64,000 bases of DNA, from contig OU342805.1 in the NCBI GenBank assembly GCA_910591455.2, positions 24,770,708 through 24,834,707 on the forward strand. Direction: 5' to 3'. This DNA is from Pholis gunnellus. Its lineage: Eukaryota > Chordata > Actinopteri > Perciformes > Pholidae. How positions within the stretch are numbered: the stretch's first letter is position 1; the number at the start of each line of letters is the position of its first letter. A program made the position numbers and the translations under genes. This document shows positions 1-17,541 of this stretch, piece after piece. Under the pieces are notes generated by a model. The model did no database searches. It was not told where the DNA came from and was given only the letters and a program-made list of their open reading frames with translations.

Positions 1-1143
1 AGAGTAACAGTAGATGGAGTCTAACAAATGTGATGGAACATCCAGGAACACAATACAAGACTTTGAAAACTCAGTTATCAACAGAATATTTCAGATTCTC
101 GTCATCAGCCTCAGTATCACGATGGTCTCAGTTAGAATGTGAGACCGGACCTCATCTGTTGTTTACCGTTGTGGTCAAATCAAGTCTAGTCTTGTAGTGC
201 ATTCCAGACTTTAACAAAACTAATCAAAGTACTGCGGCTGCTAACACTGTGAACACTGCTGATGAACCGACATGATGCTGCGGTTTACTGAATACTGAAA
301 CCTGATGAAGAGGAAGCAAAACTGAGAGGAGAGAGTATCACAAGTGAACAGAGCAGGAGACAATCTGTGTATCATCAACTGGAAAATTCTGACTCAAAAG
401 ACGTATTGGGACTGTTAACTGGTTTACATCAATGCGGTGCAGAAGTTCAGATCAAAACCCATCAACAACAGTCCAGTGCTCCCCAATCAATCACTGGAAA
501 AATGTATTCATCATCATTCCTACAGGACCCTGACAGACAAATGAAGTGACGAGTAATAAAGAGCAGTAGAGACATGATTATAGATCAGTAGATTTACAGC
601 CTTAACTTTAATATCTGAGCATTAATCCTATAACAGCTTCTTATTTTATTCTAGTTGTGTGATTATGTCTTTCCCCTTGGAGTAAACCACTTTTTACTGC
701 ATCAGTAATATATATATTTCCCTGCAGGTTTCACAGTTTCATCTCATATCATGTACTTCATGGTGATGTATGTGACAGGCTGTAACTAAGAGATCCTCTT
801 TCATGTGAACGTGTTCAGAGCTGGATTAGTGAATCCAGAGACAACTGAAAGTGAAGCCAGCTAAACCCAAACGAAGACAAAGATGAACTGACTCTGTGAT
901 GCAGGACCACGGGGTCACAGAACGACATAAAACAACCTCCGATCAACAATCTCCTGACAGAGCAACAAGGGGAGCGTCTACAGAGACACAGAGCTGCAGT
1001 TACAAACAGACTTCAAGTCAGACAGGAAGTTTGTGCGTGTTTGTGTACAGGAAGGTAAAGCTAGTACATTCCCAGAGTTCACTGGGAATCTATTGTCGTT
1101 GTCATCGTCGTCAGCCAGGAAGTAAACAGGAAGTGGGAGGAGT
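1..1143 (-). other. nfs1 3'UTR and downstream flank
   Basis: This lies downstream of the nfs1 stop codon. No coding exon is recognisable on either strand; open stretches near 367-549 and 896-1147 have no family resemblance. On the minus strand an AATAAA-type signal occurs near 640-652 (plus strand shows TTTTATT), which is a plausible polyadenylation site and would give a 3'UTR of about 500 bases. The UTR extent is inferred. A GA-rich run at about 1208-1245 lies inside the last nfs1 intron, just 5' of the final exon. Confidence 0.45.
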
Positions 1144-6977
<5,834 letters not shown>

Positions 6978-7260
6978 CTCTGGATGTCTGGGTGATATCA
7001 ACCGGAGACACGCTGTGACCTCCAATAACAACAACACGCTGACTGCGAACACAACAACAGTTTAAACCAGTTTAACCTGCTGGTTCCTGTGGAAGAAAAT
7101 AAAGAAGATAACTCCCTATTAATGTATAAATGTTACTATTGAGTTTGAGGTTTGGTTTGAGAAACGTTGCCGCCTGTAGATTGGATCCAGGTTATAGAAC
7201 CACTGTCAAGGCTGTCATGCTAACGACGAAGAGTTTCGGTGATGACTTTCAAAATAAAAT
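6978..7260 (-). promoter_or_regulatory. Probable nfs1 5'UTR and promoter
   Basis: This is the sequence immediately upstream of the chosen nfs1 start. A later in-frame Met (residue 6) could also serve. No TATA box is visible. In mammals NFS1 shares a head-to-head promoter with ROMO1; I searched for a ROMO1-like exon just beyond and found none. The call rests on position only. Confidence 0.35.
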
Positions 7261-7261
7261 A

Positions 7262-7470
7262 TCTCAATAAAATAGATTAGATTAGATTAGATAGGTACTT
7301 TATTAATTAATTAATATAAATGTTTGCTACAGCAGCATTTTTAGGTCAAGGTTTTTTAAATATAAAAATGCACAATATATACAATAGAATATAATAATAT
7401 TAAATTAACTAACTAAACAATGGTGCAAATATTTAACAAACAAACAATAACAGTGTAACGGTGTTATAGT
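7262..7470. repeat. Interspersed repeat with GATTA tandem head and 'tactttatt' motif
   Basis: Four GATTA repeats (7274-7293) lead into TAGGTACTTTATTAATT, then TTTGCTACAGCAGCA and an A-rich ACAATATATACAATA block. This resembles a dispersed teleost repeat tail I know from other fish genomes. A second copy of its 3' part (ATTAAATTAACTAACTAAAC and following) occurs at 9446-9525, so the window itself supports dispersal. The class (LINE tail or SINE) is not determined. Confidence 0.6.
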
Positions 7471-9445
7471 CGTGTGAATGATTTGGCCAGAGGTGATTTA
7501 TTATAAAGATGTATTAATGAGTCTCAACGTTTTCTTTTGCAAAAGTTAAACAAATATAAATGTTTTATCTATTTTTCTGTTTAAAAAATACGTTTAGGCT
7601 CATACTAAAAAGTAATGTAAGTTTTGTAAATAAAATAAAATAAAACTAGTTTTTTTTTTAACTTATTCTATTTTATTTTGTTGTTCTTTGGCCTCTCAAG
7701 CAGCAGTTCCTGTGTCTCCGCAACTTGACGCAACGCGGTGTCGCTGCTGTTTCGCTGTTGCACAAGAAACGGAAACAGGGGGGCGGGACTTCCTTTAACC
7801 AGATGGAGCTCTCATTGGTCGATATGTGTTGTTTTGGTCAGAACATTTTAAAGGGCTCTGGCTTTGGGCAGATTCTGGTGCCTTCCTGATTGGTGTGAGC
7901 CGGGAGTTTATGAAACGTGGGTTCAGCGTGGGTTCCTTATAAACCATTGTGTTCTGTTGACTCTCACATTAACTTGTTCTTTAATCCAACACTTAATCCC
8001 TCAGTCTCCCTCTAGATGTGAGAATGTGCACCTCACTTACAACGTAATCAGCTTTTATACCTCGACACTTTTACTGTATTTCAACCTCACTTAAAGTTAT
8101 TGTTCTCACACTGTACATACATTTCTTGTTGCTATCGCACATAATTGAAATGTATGAGTTCAAACACCTTTTTAATGACTCAGATATACAGTGCATCTTG
8201 GTGATTAGATACACTGCTTTTCAATTGTATTGTGTAACATGTCACATGTCTCATGTTCCTTGACAAGCTCACTCTGTAATTGACATGCAACTTATCTCAA
8301 ACCAACTGTCAACTTTTGAAAACATACATGTATCCAGTAAAGAAGAAGAAGTATATCAATAACTACTTATTATACTTTATCAGCTGGGTAGCTTGTGAAT
8401 CTTAATCTATCATAATGCATCCTCATTTATTTGTTGATCATATTTTGTATTATTAATCTGAATCTGCAAAATAATACAATATAGTCATTTATAACATAGC
8501 ACAAATAGTAATTTGCTTACTGCAGCTGCCCCTACAAAGTACGTAATGTTGCCTGCAGTTTGCATTCATTTTGGACAACCTAGTTCGTCATAACATTGCA
8601 CCTTGAACTTTGACTCTCTTGCATATATAACTGCTGTGCAAAGGCCAGAAAAACAGGCTGGCTTGCATACTACAAAAAGCGACCTTATGTTATAGAACAT
8701 CCTGGTATTTGTGGCATCCTGCATTTCACATACTATGTATTGGGACATACTAAATATTTTTCTGGCATACTTAATTGTATGGTAGTATGACTAATGGAAC
8801 GCACAGTTCATTTCTGACCCACTGAAATTCACTGCACCTACATTAAATTGAATGTTGCCAACTGCCATTACAACCCCAAAAGTAGTAGTAGAAGAAGAAA
8901 ACTGTAGCTGTGCATTTGTGAAAAGGGTCATCAATGTACTTTGCTGCTCCTCAGGACAGGAGTGGGGAGCAGGTAGAGCATCTATTTAAGGGCTCTCATG
9001 AGATGTGTCTTTGACTATATTTGCTTATAGTTTATATGTCAGCAGCAGAATCGAACCTTAAGAGGTTAAATATAGTACAAGCTTGAGCCCAGAGAGTCTG
9101 TAGTGGATCATTTATAACATCTCCAGTATCAGCGATGCAAGTGGAAATGGCAGAAATGCAGATCAGGAGAGTGAAGTTAATGCGGGCATACTGGGTTTAT
9201 CTGCAGGGGCAATGGGAACATAATGAGACAAATTTCATAAACTTCGGGTGGATTTGTGATGGAAATGCAGAAAGCATAGGATTACATAAATTACAGAACA
9301 GCACTATTGTTTCAATTTCTTACAATCATCGCTGGTTAATCCTCTTGCCAAGTATAGACCTCAATTCACAGCAGGAGATGAAAAACAGGCAAGAGAAACC
9401 TCCAGTTTGGAAGTTCAGAGCTACTGAGATCAGCATTTTATATAA
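7471..9445. other. Intergenic DNA, no gene recognised
   Basis: No exon of a known family was found on either strand. A short GC-richer patch at about 7700-7800 contains GGGGCGGGACTTCC (a GC box beside an ETS-like core). It could be a distal promoter or an isolated CpG element. Motifs such as ATACTATGTATTGGGACATACT (8725-8752) look like remnants of dispersed teleost repeats. Confidence 0.4.
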
Positions 9446-9525
9446 TATTAAATTAACTAACTAAACAGTAGTGCAAAGATTTAACCAACAACAAACAAAC
9501 AATAGTATAACGGAGTTATAATATC
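9446..9525. repeat. Second copy of the 7380-7470 repeat tail
   Basis: Direct copy of the ATTAAATTAACTAACTAAACA segment with its following A-rich stretch and a TAACGG.GTTATA motif, sharing most bases with 7395-7470. It shows that the element at 7262-7470 is dispersed. Confidence 0.6.
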
Positions 9526-9659
9526 ATCACTTTTCATTATCAGGTCCCTCTGGGAAAAAACAGCAGGCACAGCAGTTTTAAAGAGAAACGTATTAAGCGA
9601 AAAGAAACCACACAAAAAAAGTATTTCATTCATGTATTTAGTTATTTTCCAGCATAATC

Positions 9660-9881
9660 TCCTGCAGCTGCGCTCCAGTCCAGGTGGTGGCGGTAACGCA
9701 CCTCTTTGCCAACCGTCAACTCAAACACCAAAGAAGAAGAAGAAGAAAGAATTAGCATCTGCATCCGGGCTGTTTGTTTGTGGTAGCCATGCCCCTTAAT
9801 TAGCAAGCTAGTTTATTTTAAAAAATACATTTATTTTCGTAGTTAACGTGAGAAAGAGAAGACGGCGGATGTCCCTTTAAG
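9660..9881 (+). promoter_or_regulatory. Probable promoter and noncoding first exon of the C6orf89 homologue
   Basis: A candidate 5'UTR exon ends at 9881 with a clean donor (CCTTTAAG|GTGAGG), preceded by GAAGACGGCGGATG, a YY1-like core typical of TATA-less vertebrate promoters. The next plus-strand acceptor in register is at 11711-11712, before the first coding exon, implying a first intron of about 1.8 kb. The transcription start is not visible. Confidence 0.45.
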
Positions 9882-10129
9882 GTGAGGCTTTCATGCTCAT
9901 ATAGTTTTATTTTAAAGGACGTAAACTGAGAGTGTTGTTCAAAGCTAGCAAGCTAACATGTCAGCGTACCAACTGACAGTTGATTAGCCCTGTGGCATTT
10001 ACAACGTTTTTTAAACCACATACATCGTCTGTAGTGATCGTTACATCGTTATGTTTTAGGCGATGACTTTGTCGTGACATTGCATATGTCTGATTGTTTT
10101 AAACGCAGCAGCCGCACCAATGGCACGTA

Positions 10130-10480
10130 GTGTGTTACCCAGTGGTGGAATGTAACGTTGCCTGTCGTGAAGTACATGTAACGTTGACTGACGTAAAGTA
10201 CACGTAGTGTGTTACCCAGTGGTGGAATGTAAGGTTAACTTTCGTAAAGTACATGTAACGTTAACTGTCGTAAAGTAGTGGTACTCAAGTGAGGTTTTTG
10301 AGGTACTTGTATTTCCAAGTATGCTACTTTATACTTACACTCACTACTACTCCATTTTAGATGGAAATATTGTATTTTTACTCCACGACATTTATTTGAC
10401 ACCTGGTTTACTTTTCACACAAACATATAATGTGCTTATATGATACAATGCAGTATTATATTATTAGTATTGTAAGTATT
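10130..10480. repeat. Teleost dispersed repeat ('tacttgtattt...tactttatactt' type)
   Basis: Contains the sequence type GTACTTGTATTTCCAAGTATGCTACTTTATACTT...TACTCCACGACATTTATTTGACA, which is abundant in spiny-rayed fish genomes. Its start shows a local duplication: AGTGGTGGAATGTAA recurs at about 10140 and 10216 and GTAAAGTACATGTAACGTTAACTG-like units recur through 10170-10275. Related copies lie at 38690-39245 and 45225-45390. It sits in the 5' intron of the C6orf89 homologue. Confidence 0.65.
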
Positions 10481-11790
10481 ATACCCAGTAGTCTACCAAG
10501 TATCTAAATTACCAACAAACATAAGACAACATTGTTCTCACACCTAATACTCCTGTAGACACACAAATATTTTGTATTATACAATATATTTGTAGATGCA
10601 TTTTCTTTTCTATAGTATTTTTAGACAGTAGTATATCTACTTTTACCACTCATGTTATTTGATATAGCTATAACTACTTACCATGACAAGAATACAACTA
10701 GTTAACTTTGCTAAGTGCATTAATTACTTTACATGAGCCTTAGCCATCTTTTGTTGTCACCATGTGGAGATGTGTCTATGTAGTGAGCTAGAGACCTGAG
10801 AGTCTGTTACTGTCTCTATGTGGACTCCACACTGTCATGAACAAAGGTCGACTGTGTTTACATCCATGTTTTAATGTATGGTAGTTAACCTACTAGTACT
10901 CTATCACAGTAGTCAACTATTGCACTACTTGTTTGGTATATTTCCACCTTAATGTTTGTGTAGTCTGAATGTTTGCATCATTCATTCTTTTTTTAAATCT
11001 TTATTCGTACCGGGGACCAGGACAAACACACTATTGTTCCTCCATTTACTGCACTGTATACAGAGGCAGTAAAAGTCTCTCTAATCGTAATCACTAAACC
11101 CTTAACTGCAGCATGTCATGATGATGATCTGGTGAACATAATGTACAGCTTTAATGTCTATAATAATGTATTTATTTTCGTTTTGTTGTAGATTTGTATC
11201 ATATTTAAACTTCAGGGCTTCCGTTAAACAACAGGTCTGGACCATGTGTGTCTTCCTTTTTTACCTCAGGGAAATTTCTTACTTTTGAGAATTAACAATA
11301 GCAATATATCGATATATTGATATCGTGATATGAGACTAGATGACATCTTAGAGTTTGGATATCCTAATGCTGCAGAAGCATTGTCTTTTGCTGGTTTTAA
11401 AGGCTGCATTACAGTTGAGTGATGTAATTTTCTGAACTTACCAGACTGTTCGAGCTGTTCTATTATTTTATATCCACATTACTCATTGTGCAAGTGTTTT
11501 TTAAAAGCACTAATGATCAACCCTAAAATCGTGACTTATGGTTTTCTCCATATCACCCAGCACTTCCTGTTTGTATGAGTGTCTCTTGCATGATGCTTAT
11601 CGTCTCCACACAAGAGAGAACCACGTTTAGATTGCATAACATAACGTTACATGATAACCAAGCCTTTTAAATCATGTAAGTTATGATCGCTAGCTGGTTT
11701 TTGACTTCACAGGCGACACCATGCTCCTGGAGACCGCAGCAGCCGAAGATCCACGCGTTTGACCAAGAGGCTGCTGCCACCGCTGTCATC

Positions 11791-14499
11791 ATGGGAACAA
11801 CGACGAGCGAGCCGTGCATCTACGACAAGCTGTCCGAGAGCATCGACATCCTCCGGCAGTCGGGCTACCGCTACGGCATGTCGGAGCGGGAGATCGAGAG
11901 GTTCATCAAGCAGGTGCTGGAGACCAACGAGCCCCGGAGAGAGCCGCCACAGTTCCCCATCCTGAGAGCCACCATTAAGGTGAATATCACTCTGCCTTAA
12001 TCACGTAAAAGTACATGATAAATATGAGGATTTAGTTGCGTTTTATGCCTTTGTTAAATTCTTCTTCAGGTTTTAGTTTTTTGTTTTGTGTACCCATATG
12101 AGGCTTTGTGTTTGCACTGTTGAAATACTCTTTCTAGTACTATTCGTCCACTGCAGCTTAGCAATAAAACAGTACAGTGATTACCAACTAAAATGAGTAT
12201 TATTTTGGATGATCTGATTGTCTGCTGAAGCCTCACATTGGGCTCAAAATCATGACAGGAAGCGATCATGTGACAGGAGGTGCCAATAGAGCTATGAGAA
12301 AACTGATACAGATCCAACTAGAAAACACAGATTTCTTTTCTTGCTGTAAAATAAATCACTTGCCTGTTGTGGAGCGTTTATTTATGCTTTGAGGTCGGAC
12401 ACAGTCGTCAGCGTTGATGACTTCCCCTGTTTGTCTCTGCAGTTCGTGGTGGCGGTGGGCTTCCTGCTGGTGGTGGTGCTGGCCTTCACCTACCCTCAGA
12501 GCGGCCCCCAGCTGGGTCTGGTCAACCTGGGCTGTTACAACTGGTCGTCCCCCCTCAGCCACGTCCGCCTGCTGTCCCTACCCATCGCCAAGAAGTACAA
12601 CCTGCAAGGTCTGAAGCATGAACACACACAAACACAGTTTTTAATGAGGTATCTGAAGGGTTTGTTTACATGTGTGTGTGCGTGTGCTGCAGGATTCCAT
12701 GAATGGTGGAGTGCCGGCTCTCTCAGGCAGAATCTGGTCAACTGTTCGGGCTGTGCAGAGATCTCCTCGGTGCTGGAGGTCCCGGAGAGCCTCAGAGGGA
12801 CGGTGACGCTGAGACGGGGGCCGCAGCTCGTTTTGCTAAAGGTCTTGACTTGAAAGTTTGAAATCTCTTTGCTCTGGGTTGTCGTGATGAGCAGCAATGT
12901 GTGATAAATGCCCCCCCCATCTAACCATTCCTGTTATTATTACTGGTTTCTCATTGCCCGTACTGGTCTCTGCAGGGTGGGGAGTCCCTCAGTGTGCAGC
13001 GGCAGCAGCTTGAGGAGCTCTACTTGGCCCATTCAGGCTCCATGTCCATTCTACTGGAGGAGGACGACGGTCTGCCGAACCATCATCTGGGCCTCCCTGA
13101 AGGACCCGCCAACTTCACTCTGCTCTGGTACATGTTTCTGTTCAAAGTGGAGGTCTTCACTGGTCCACTTCGGTCCTGAGGAACCCAGACCTGCATCATA
13201 ATCACACTGGGAATAATATTTCAGGAAAATCAGTAGTAGATGCATATAATGACTGGTGTTGTGTTGGTGATGCAGGAGGTTCAGCTCTGGGACCAGGGAG
13301 AAGGTGTTGAGGTGGCTCTTCCCGAAGGCGGAGCTCTGCCCCCTGCTGGACAGTGCCGGGACCATCGTGCAGCGCTGCCTGGTCACCCACAGCACAAACT
13401 CCCAGAGTAAAGTGAGTTCAGACGTCCCGACACTGAGAGAGTAAGCAGCAATACAGAGTTAATGTTACTGACAGGAAGAACTAGGTACTGCACGTGTGCA
13501 AACTAGCACTACACACCTCTGGTTCATCACTCTCATGCAAACTGTTCATGCTACATTGTAAACAAAAACATCCATGTTGAAATCGGCAGGAGAGTTAGCT
13601 AGCTGTTGGCTGTTAGCAGCAGGTGAGCTAAATGACAGCTTACGTTAACGGAGGTTCCATTGAGTTATTATCATGATGCTTTAAAGAACCAATGAGTAAA
13701 GATAAGTATTGGGCAGAGGTAAATTAGAACGTTATCATAAAGTGTTCAAATATAATCTTGTAAAATGTAATTTTTGGTGAGAAATTTGAATAAATACAGT
13801 TATTTTCACAGCAATATAAAATAGATATGTGATGGAATTATGACCCGTTTAAATTGTTTTGTTTTTAACGCACTGGTGGAAGGAAGGGGGCGGGTCAACA
13901 GTGGTATTTGACGACCGGTGAATGTGGCTGACGCTCAGAAACGTCCCAAAAAGTCTCTGTAGACACAGACACCAACACACACCTCGTGGTTATGAGTGAT
14001 GATTGAAAGGGATTTCTTTTTTAGGAAAATGTAAAATACTAAACCTTGCCTTGCTGTGCTGGGTTTCAGGGCGTCGGGGTGTTTGGCTGGCTGGTGGTGG
14101 GCGAGGGCCTTCCAACGGTTCGAGTTCTGCCCGTTCAACGCTGCCAGAAACACTGCAGCTCCTTCAACCTGTGGCTGACGCCCGGAGACATGGGTAACAA
14201 CGGCTTCACCCGTTTGTAATCCACAAACACATTTAACTCGACAAAAAGACAAATTCACAATCTACAAATACACTTTGGTCTGGTTTCCACAGGATAGAAA
14301 CATATCGTTGGACTCCGTATCAAAGATAGATTTTGATACAACTTAAAAAAAACATACAAATATATTCCCCAATAAGTAAAGTAAGTTGACGGTTGTTCTC
14401 TTTAAACCTCCTGTAGTCTACGCTGACACTCGGTACTGGCAGATGGAGCTGTTCCCGGGCCGAGGCCAGAACATCATCTGTGACGGATCGGCCTTTTAG
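11791..14499 (+). CDS. c6orf89: C6orf89 homologue (bombesin-receptor-activated protein), 7 coding exons
   Basis: Exons: 11791-11979, 12443-12608, 12693-12841, 12976-13127, 13276-13411, 14070-14193, 14417-14499, totalling 999 nt or 332 aa (human about 347). The family is a type II Golgi/membrane protein reported as bombesin-receptor-activated protein; its biochemical role is unsettled. Matches that identify it: IYDKLSE near residue 11, GMSEREIERFIKQ at about 29-41, a single membrane segment at 64-78, LPIAKKY at about 107-113, CSGCA at about 137-141, WWS near 123, and the C-terminal block YWQMELFPGRGQNIICDGSAF, which aligns with the human ending containing VICDGTAF. The start is the first ATG after the exon's acceptor; the frame is open upstream to that acceptor, so extension cannot be excluded, but the human protein begins at the same place. 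Splice phases are consistent throughout. No pseudogene signs. Confidence 0.93.
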
Positions 14500-17385
14500 A
14501 CTTCAGGTGGAGTGAAGGAGGACAGAGTTCAGGGCGTGCAGGTCGGCTGTGAATGTAGAATTTCGGAGCTTGCCGGCCTTTCCGTGGCCCCGCCCACTGA
14601 TGCCTTACAACCCGCCGGTCTTCTTTTTCTGACGCCGCCGTTCGTCAGAAACAATCCTCCCAGCGCTCCTCAGAGAACTGGAAACCAGTGCACACATGAC
14701 TTCAGTTTGAAACAAAGGGATCTCCAGCAGGTTTTCGAGGACTGAGAAATGAGTTGATTGACTTTTGTTCTTGTGTAATTTAAACTCTCTGCAGCAGCTT
14801 CGATGTCCTGGATGTGCTGTGCTCGTGCCATAGCTTCAAGCAGATCTCTAGCAATTAAAAACTATTCATCAAACCTTTGGGTGTGTCTCTCTTTCAGAAG
14901 GTACCGGAACACTGAGTCTCTGCTGTTGTGCTCATCTCCTCGTTCAAAGAAAACAGTCGATCAGAAGCTTCGTAGGCGAGATTAAATATCGGGACAGATG
15001 CAGTGAAATGTCTTCAGGTGGATACAAATGTTTGCAGCTTTACAGGTTTATTTCGGTAGACTTCAAGGAATAACAAGTCTTACTTTTCTTCAATCCACAT
15101 GTCTTAACTTCAAAGTTCAGCTCCCTTCCAAACAGAAAACAGCTGACATGAGAATGAAGAGAAACAAGCTGCAGTTCACGAGGTGCAAAGTCTTCCTGCA
15201 TTTAATCAACTTATAAACCAAACTATATTTAGACCTGTGGCTGATTCATTCATCCGGTCAATGAGCACTCACTCCTTTTTGCAGTGCATTCTGGGAACTT
15301 TTATATTGATATTTCGGTGTCTGGACTTGCTGGACGTTCACCACCGGTATTTATGAAGACACAGCTGCAGCTTCAGCTCATCTGTATTAATAATTAATAT
15401 AATTTGGCTTATTTCTAAATCATAAACAAGCCCACAGGATGAAGGTAAATAAAGTACAAAACATCAGAGGACGCTGAATGCTTCGGTTTTGGACATTTAT
15501 GTCACAAACGGATCAGAATGTGTCGCGTTGTTTTAAAGTCGGACCTGTTGGAAGCAGCTGATCAGAGAATAGCTGACGACGACCTGCTGGCAGAAGAACC
15601 TGGAACATGTCGGAGCAGCGAGTAAATCAACCTAAATGTTAGTTAAATCATTGAGAATATCAAATATATAAACATGACATAAATCTTTATTAGTCTGAAC
15701 ATGAATGATGTACCAACAGTACAAATTACAGTAGAAACTCAGAAGTTATGAAGGTTTGTATGTGATTAAATGTTGTAGATATGTTATCTTTCAACAGACA
15801 GCAGTCTGGAGTGAGCCATCAGAGTAATTAGACTTTTTAAACTATAATTAATAAATTTAAAAACATATTGATATAATTTAGAGAAGGTACCGTGTGGAGT
15901 TTTTGACCATTATTCCGGTGGCACACTGCAGCACTTGTTACCACAATATGGTTTTCATCAGGCCGCTGATTCTTTAATTATCAGACTTGTAAACCTGCAA
16001 AGCAGCGAAAACTACAGGAAGCAAAGCAGCGGCTCAGATCATACAGTACTTTAAGGATTATGAAGGAAGGCATCTGGAATATGCATCTGGCCTTTACAGC
16101 AACATTATTCTCTAATATTCAGGACTATTTACTCAAAACGATGTATGAACTGTATCTCAAAGAAAGCACAGACTGATAACTGACATAGTGAAGATATTAA
16201 ACCATTCTGAATGCAGTAAATAGACGAGAAAGTCAGTTTTCCAACAAATACTCTCTCCCCTTACAGTTCAATAATCTGTGCGTTGATTTCAACATCAATA
16301 AAACATATATGACCCCAGCGTGCTTCAGGAGGAGCAGGTATAACTTATGACAGAGTTAAGGGCAGTGGGAGTGTTTTAAACTGTAATACAAACGGTATAA
16401 GTTACAAAGTGCAGCGTAGAAGTGAACAGTTTGAGGGAAAAGCCTCATATTTGGGTTAAAAGGGTAATTTCACCTAAAAACACAATATAAATCCCCCTGT
16501 TCTCCTCGTACAGAGTGCTGCAGGGATGATGTATTTGTGTAGGCCAACACAGAAGTTAGCATCACACTGGTTCCCCCAACAAAAAGCCAATTTCTTTATT
16601 ATTATGCAGAAAATCAGCTCTGTGGCAAACAGGTTTTGATACTTACACGTTTTGTACGTAAGATAATAATAATCTAACGTTAGCCTGTAAACAAACAGCA
16701 GTCTCATGAGCAACCGCCTTTTTTAAGACACTTACAAGCTTCAAAATTCACGAGACGGGTATCTGCTGACTCTTTTTATATTGTAGAACAAAACGTTAAA
16801 ATCTCTACTGGTTGTGTTATTAGTGAACGCTTTATAATGGATGAGAGCTAATGTAACTGTTACCTTAAGTACAGGATGGTCAAATGGAGATATTACAAAC
16901 GGACTAATGTCTTAATTCAAAGCTACGGTTGCTGAATGTTTGTCCATCGTTCTCCCCTCAGCTCCTGGCTCTCTGTAACAAAGCAAGAACAGAATGAGCA
17001 AAATACTCAAATGCAGTGTATTCGTGTAATTAATCTTAACGTTACCGGACTTAAAGTGATATTTCAGGTTCACTACCTATCTACCTGAGCTCACGTTGGT
17101 CCGTTTATGTACATGATATGAAGTATAAATCATCTGTAAACTCATCACAATCGCAGTAAGATATTATTCAAACTGAAAGTAAAGTTATTAAAAGTTACTT
17201 TACAAGGCTTAACTACGGTCGGATGCAGGCAGACGGTAATAGCGCAGCGGCTAACGTTAGTTAGCTTGTCAGTTACCAACGTCACGTAACTTAACAGATC
17301 ACTTTAACACACATGTGATGTTATACGATCTCTTATTTTGCTTCAACATTAGTATCGGTGACATTCGAGTGAGTTGAAACCCAAT
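14500..17385 (+). other. C6orf89-homologue 3'UTR followed by intergenic DNA
   Basis: No further coding exon. Candidate polyadenylation signals on the plus strand are GTAAATAAAGT near 15447 and ATCAATAAAAC near 16300; the nearer one would give a 3'UTR of about 0.95 kb. The remainder is AT-rich single-copy-looking sequence without recognisable repeats. Confidence 0.4.
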
Positions 17386-17388
17386 ACT

Positions 17389-17470
17389 TACATTTAAAAG
17401 GGAATACTGCCGCTTATCCAGCTCTCGCATCACTCGCCGCCATGTTAGATAAAATAAAATCTTCACCGGC
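17389..17470 (-). other. Candidate minus-strand first exon and divergent promoter
   Basis: On the minus strand a strong donor (TTTAAAT|GTAAGTATTGG) sits at about 17389/17388. It is preceded by sequence holding AACATGGCGGCGAGTGATGCG, a YY1-type initiator, and then, further upstream, CCCAAGATGCATTGCGTG, resembling a ZNF143-type promoter element. The arrangement looks like a TATA-less first exon transcribed leftward, about 70-150 bp from the coiled-coil gene that points right. I could not find its partner exon, so the gene, if any, is unknown. Confidence 0.3.
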
Positions 17471-17541
17471 ACGCAATGCATCTTGGGATATAGGCAAGTG
17501 CGCATAGAATGGCATGACGTCACACAAAGATCAAAGACGCA

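Noticed and set aside
7100..9700. Search for ROMO1, the usual NFS1 head-to-head neighbour in mammals
   Set aside because: No exon with the ROMO1 pattern (short, Gly/Met-rich membrane protein) was seen, so it is not claimed.
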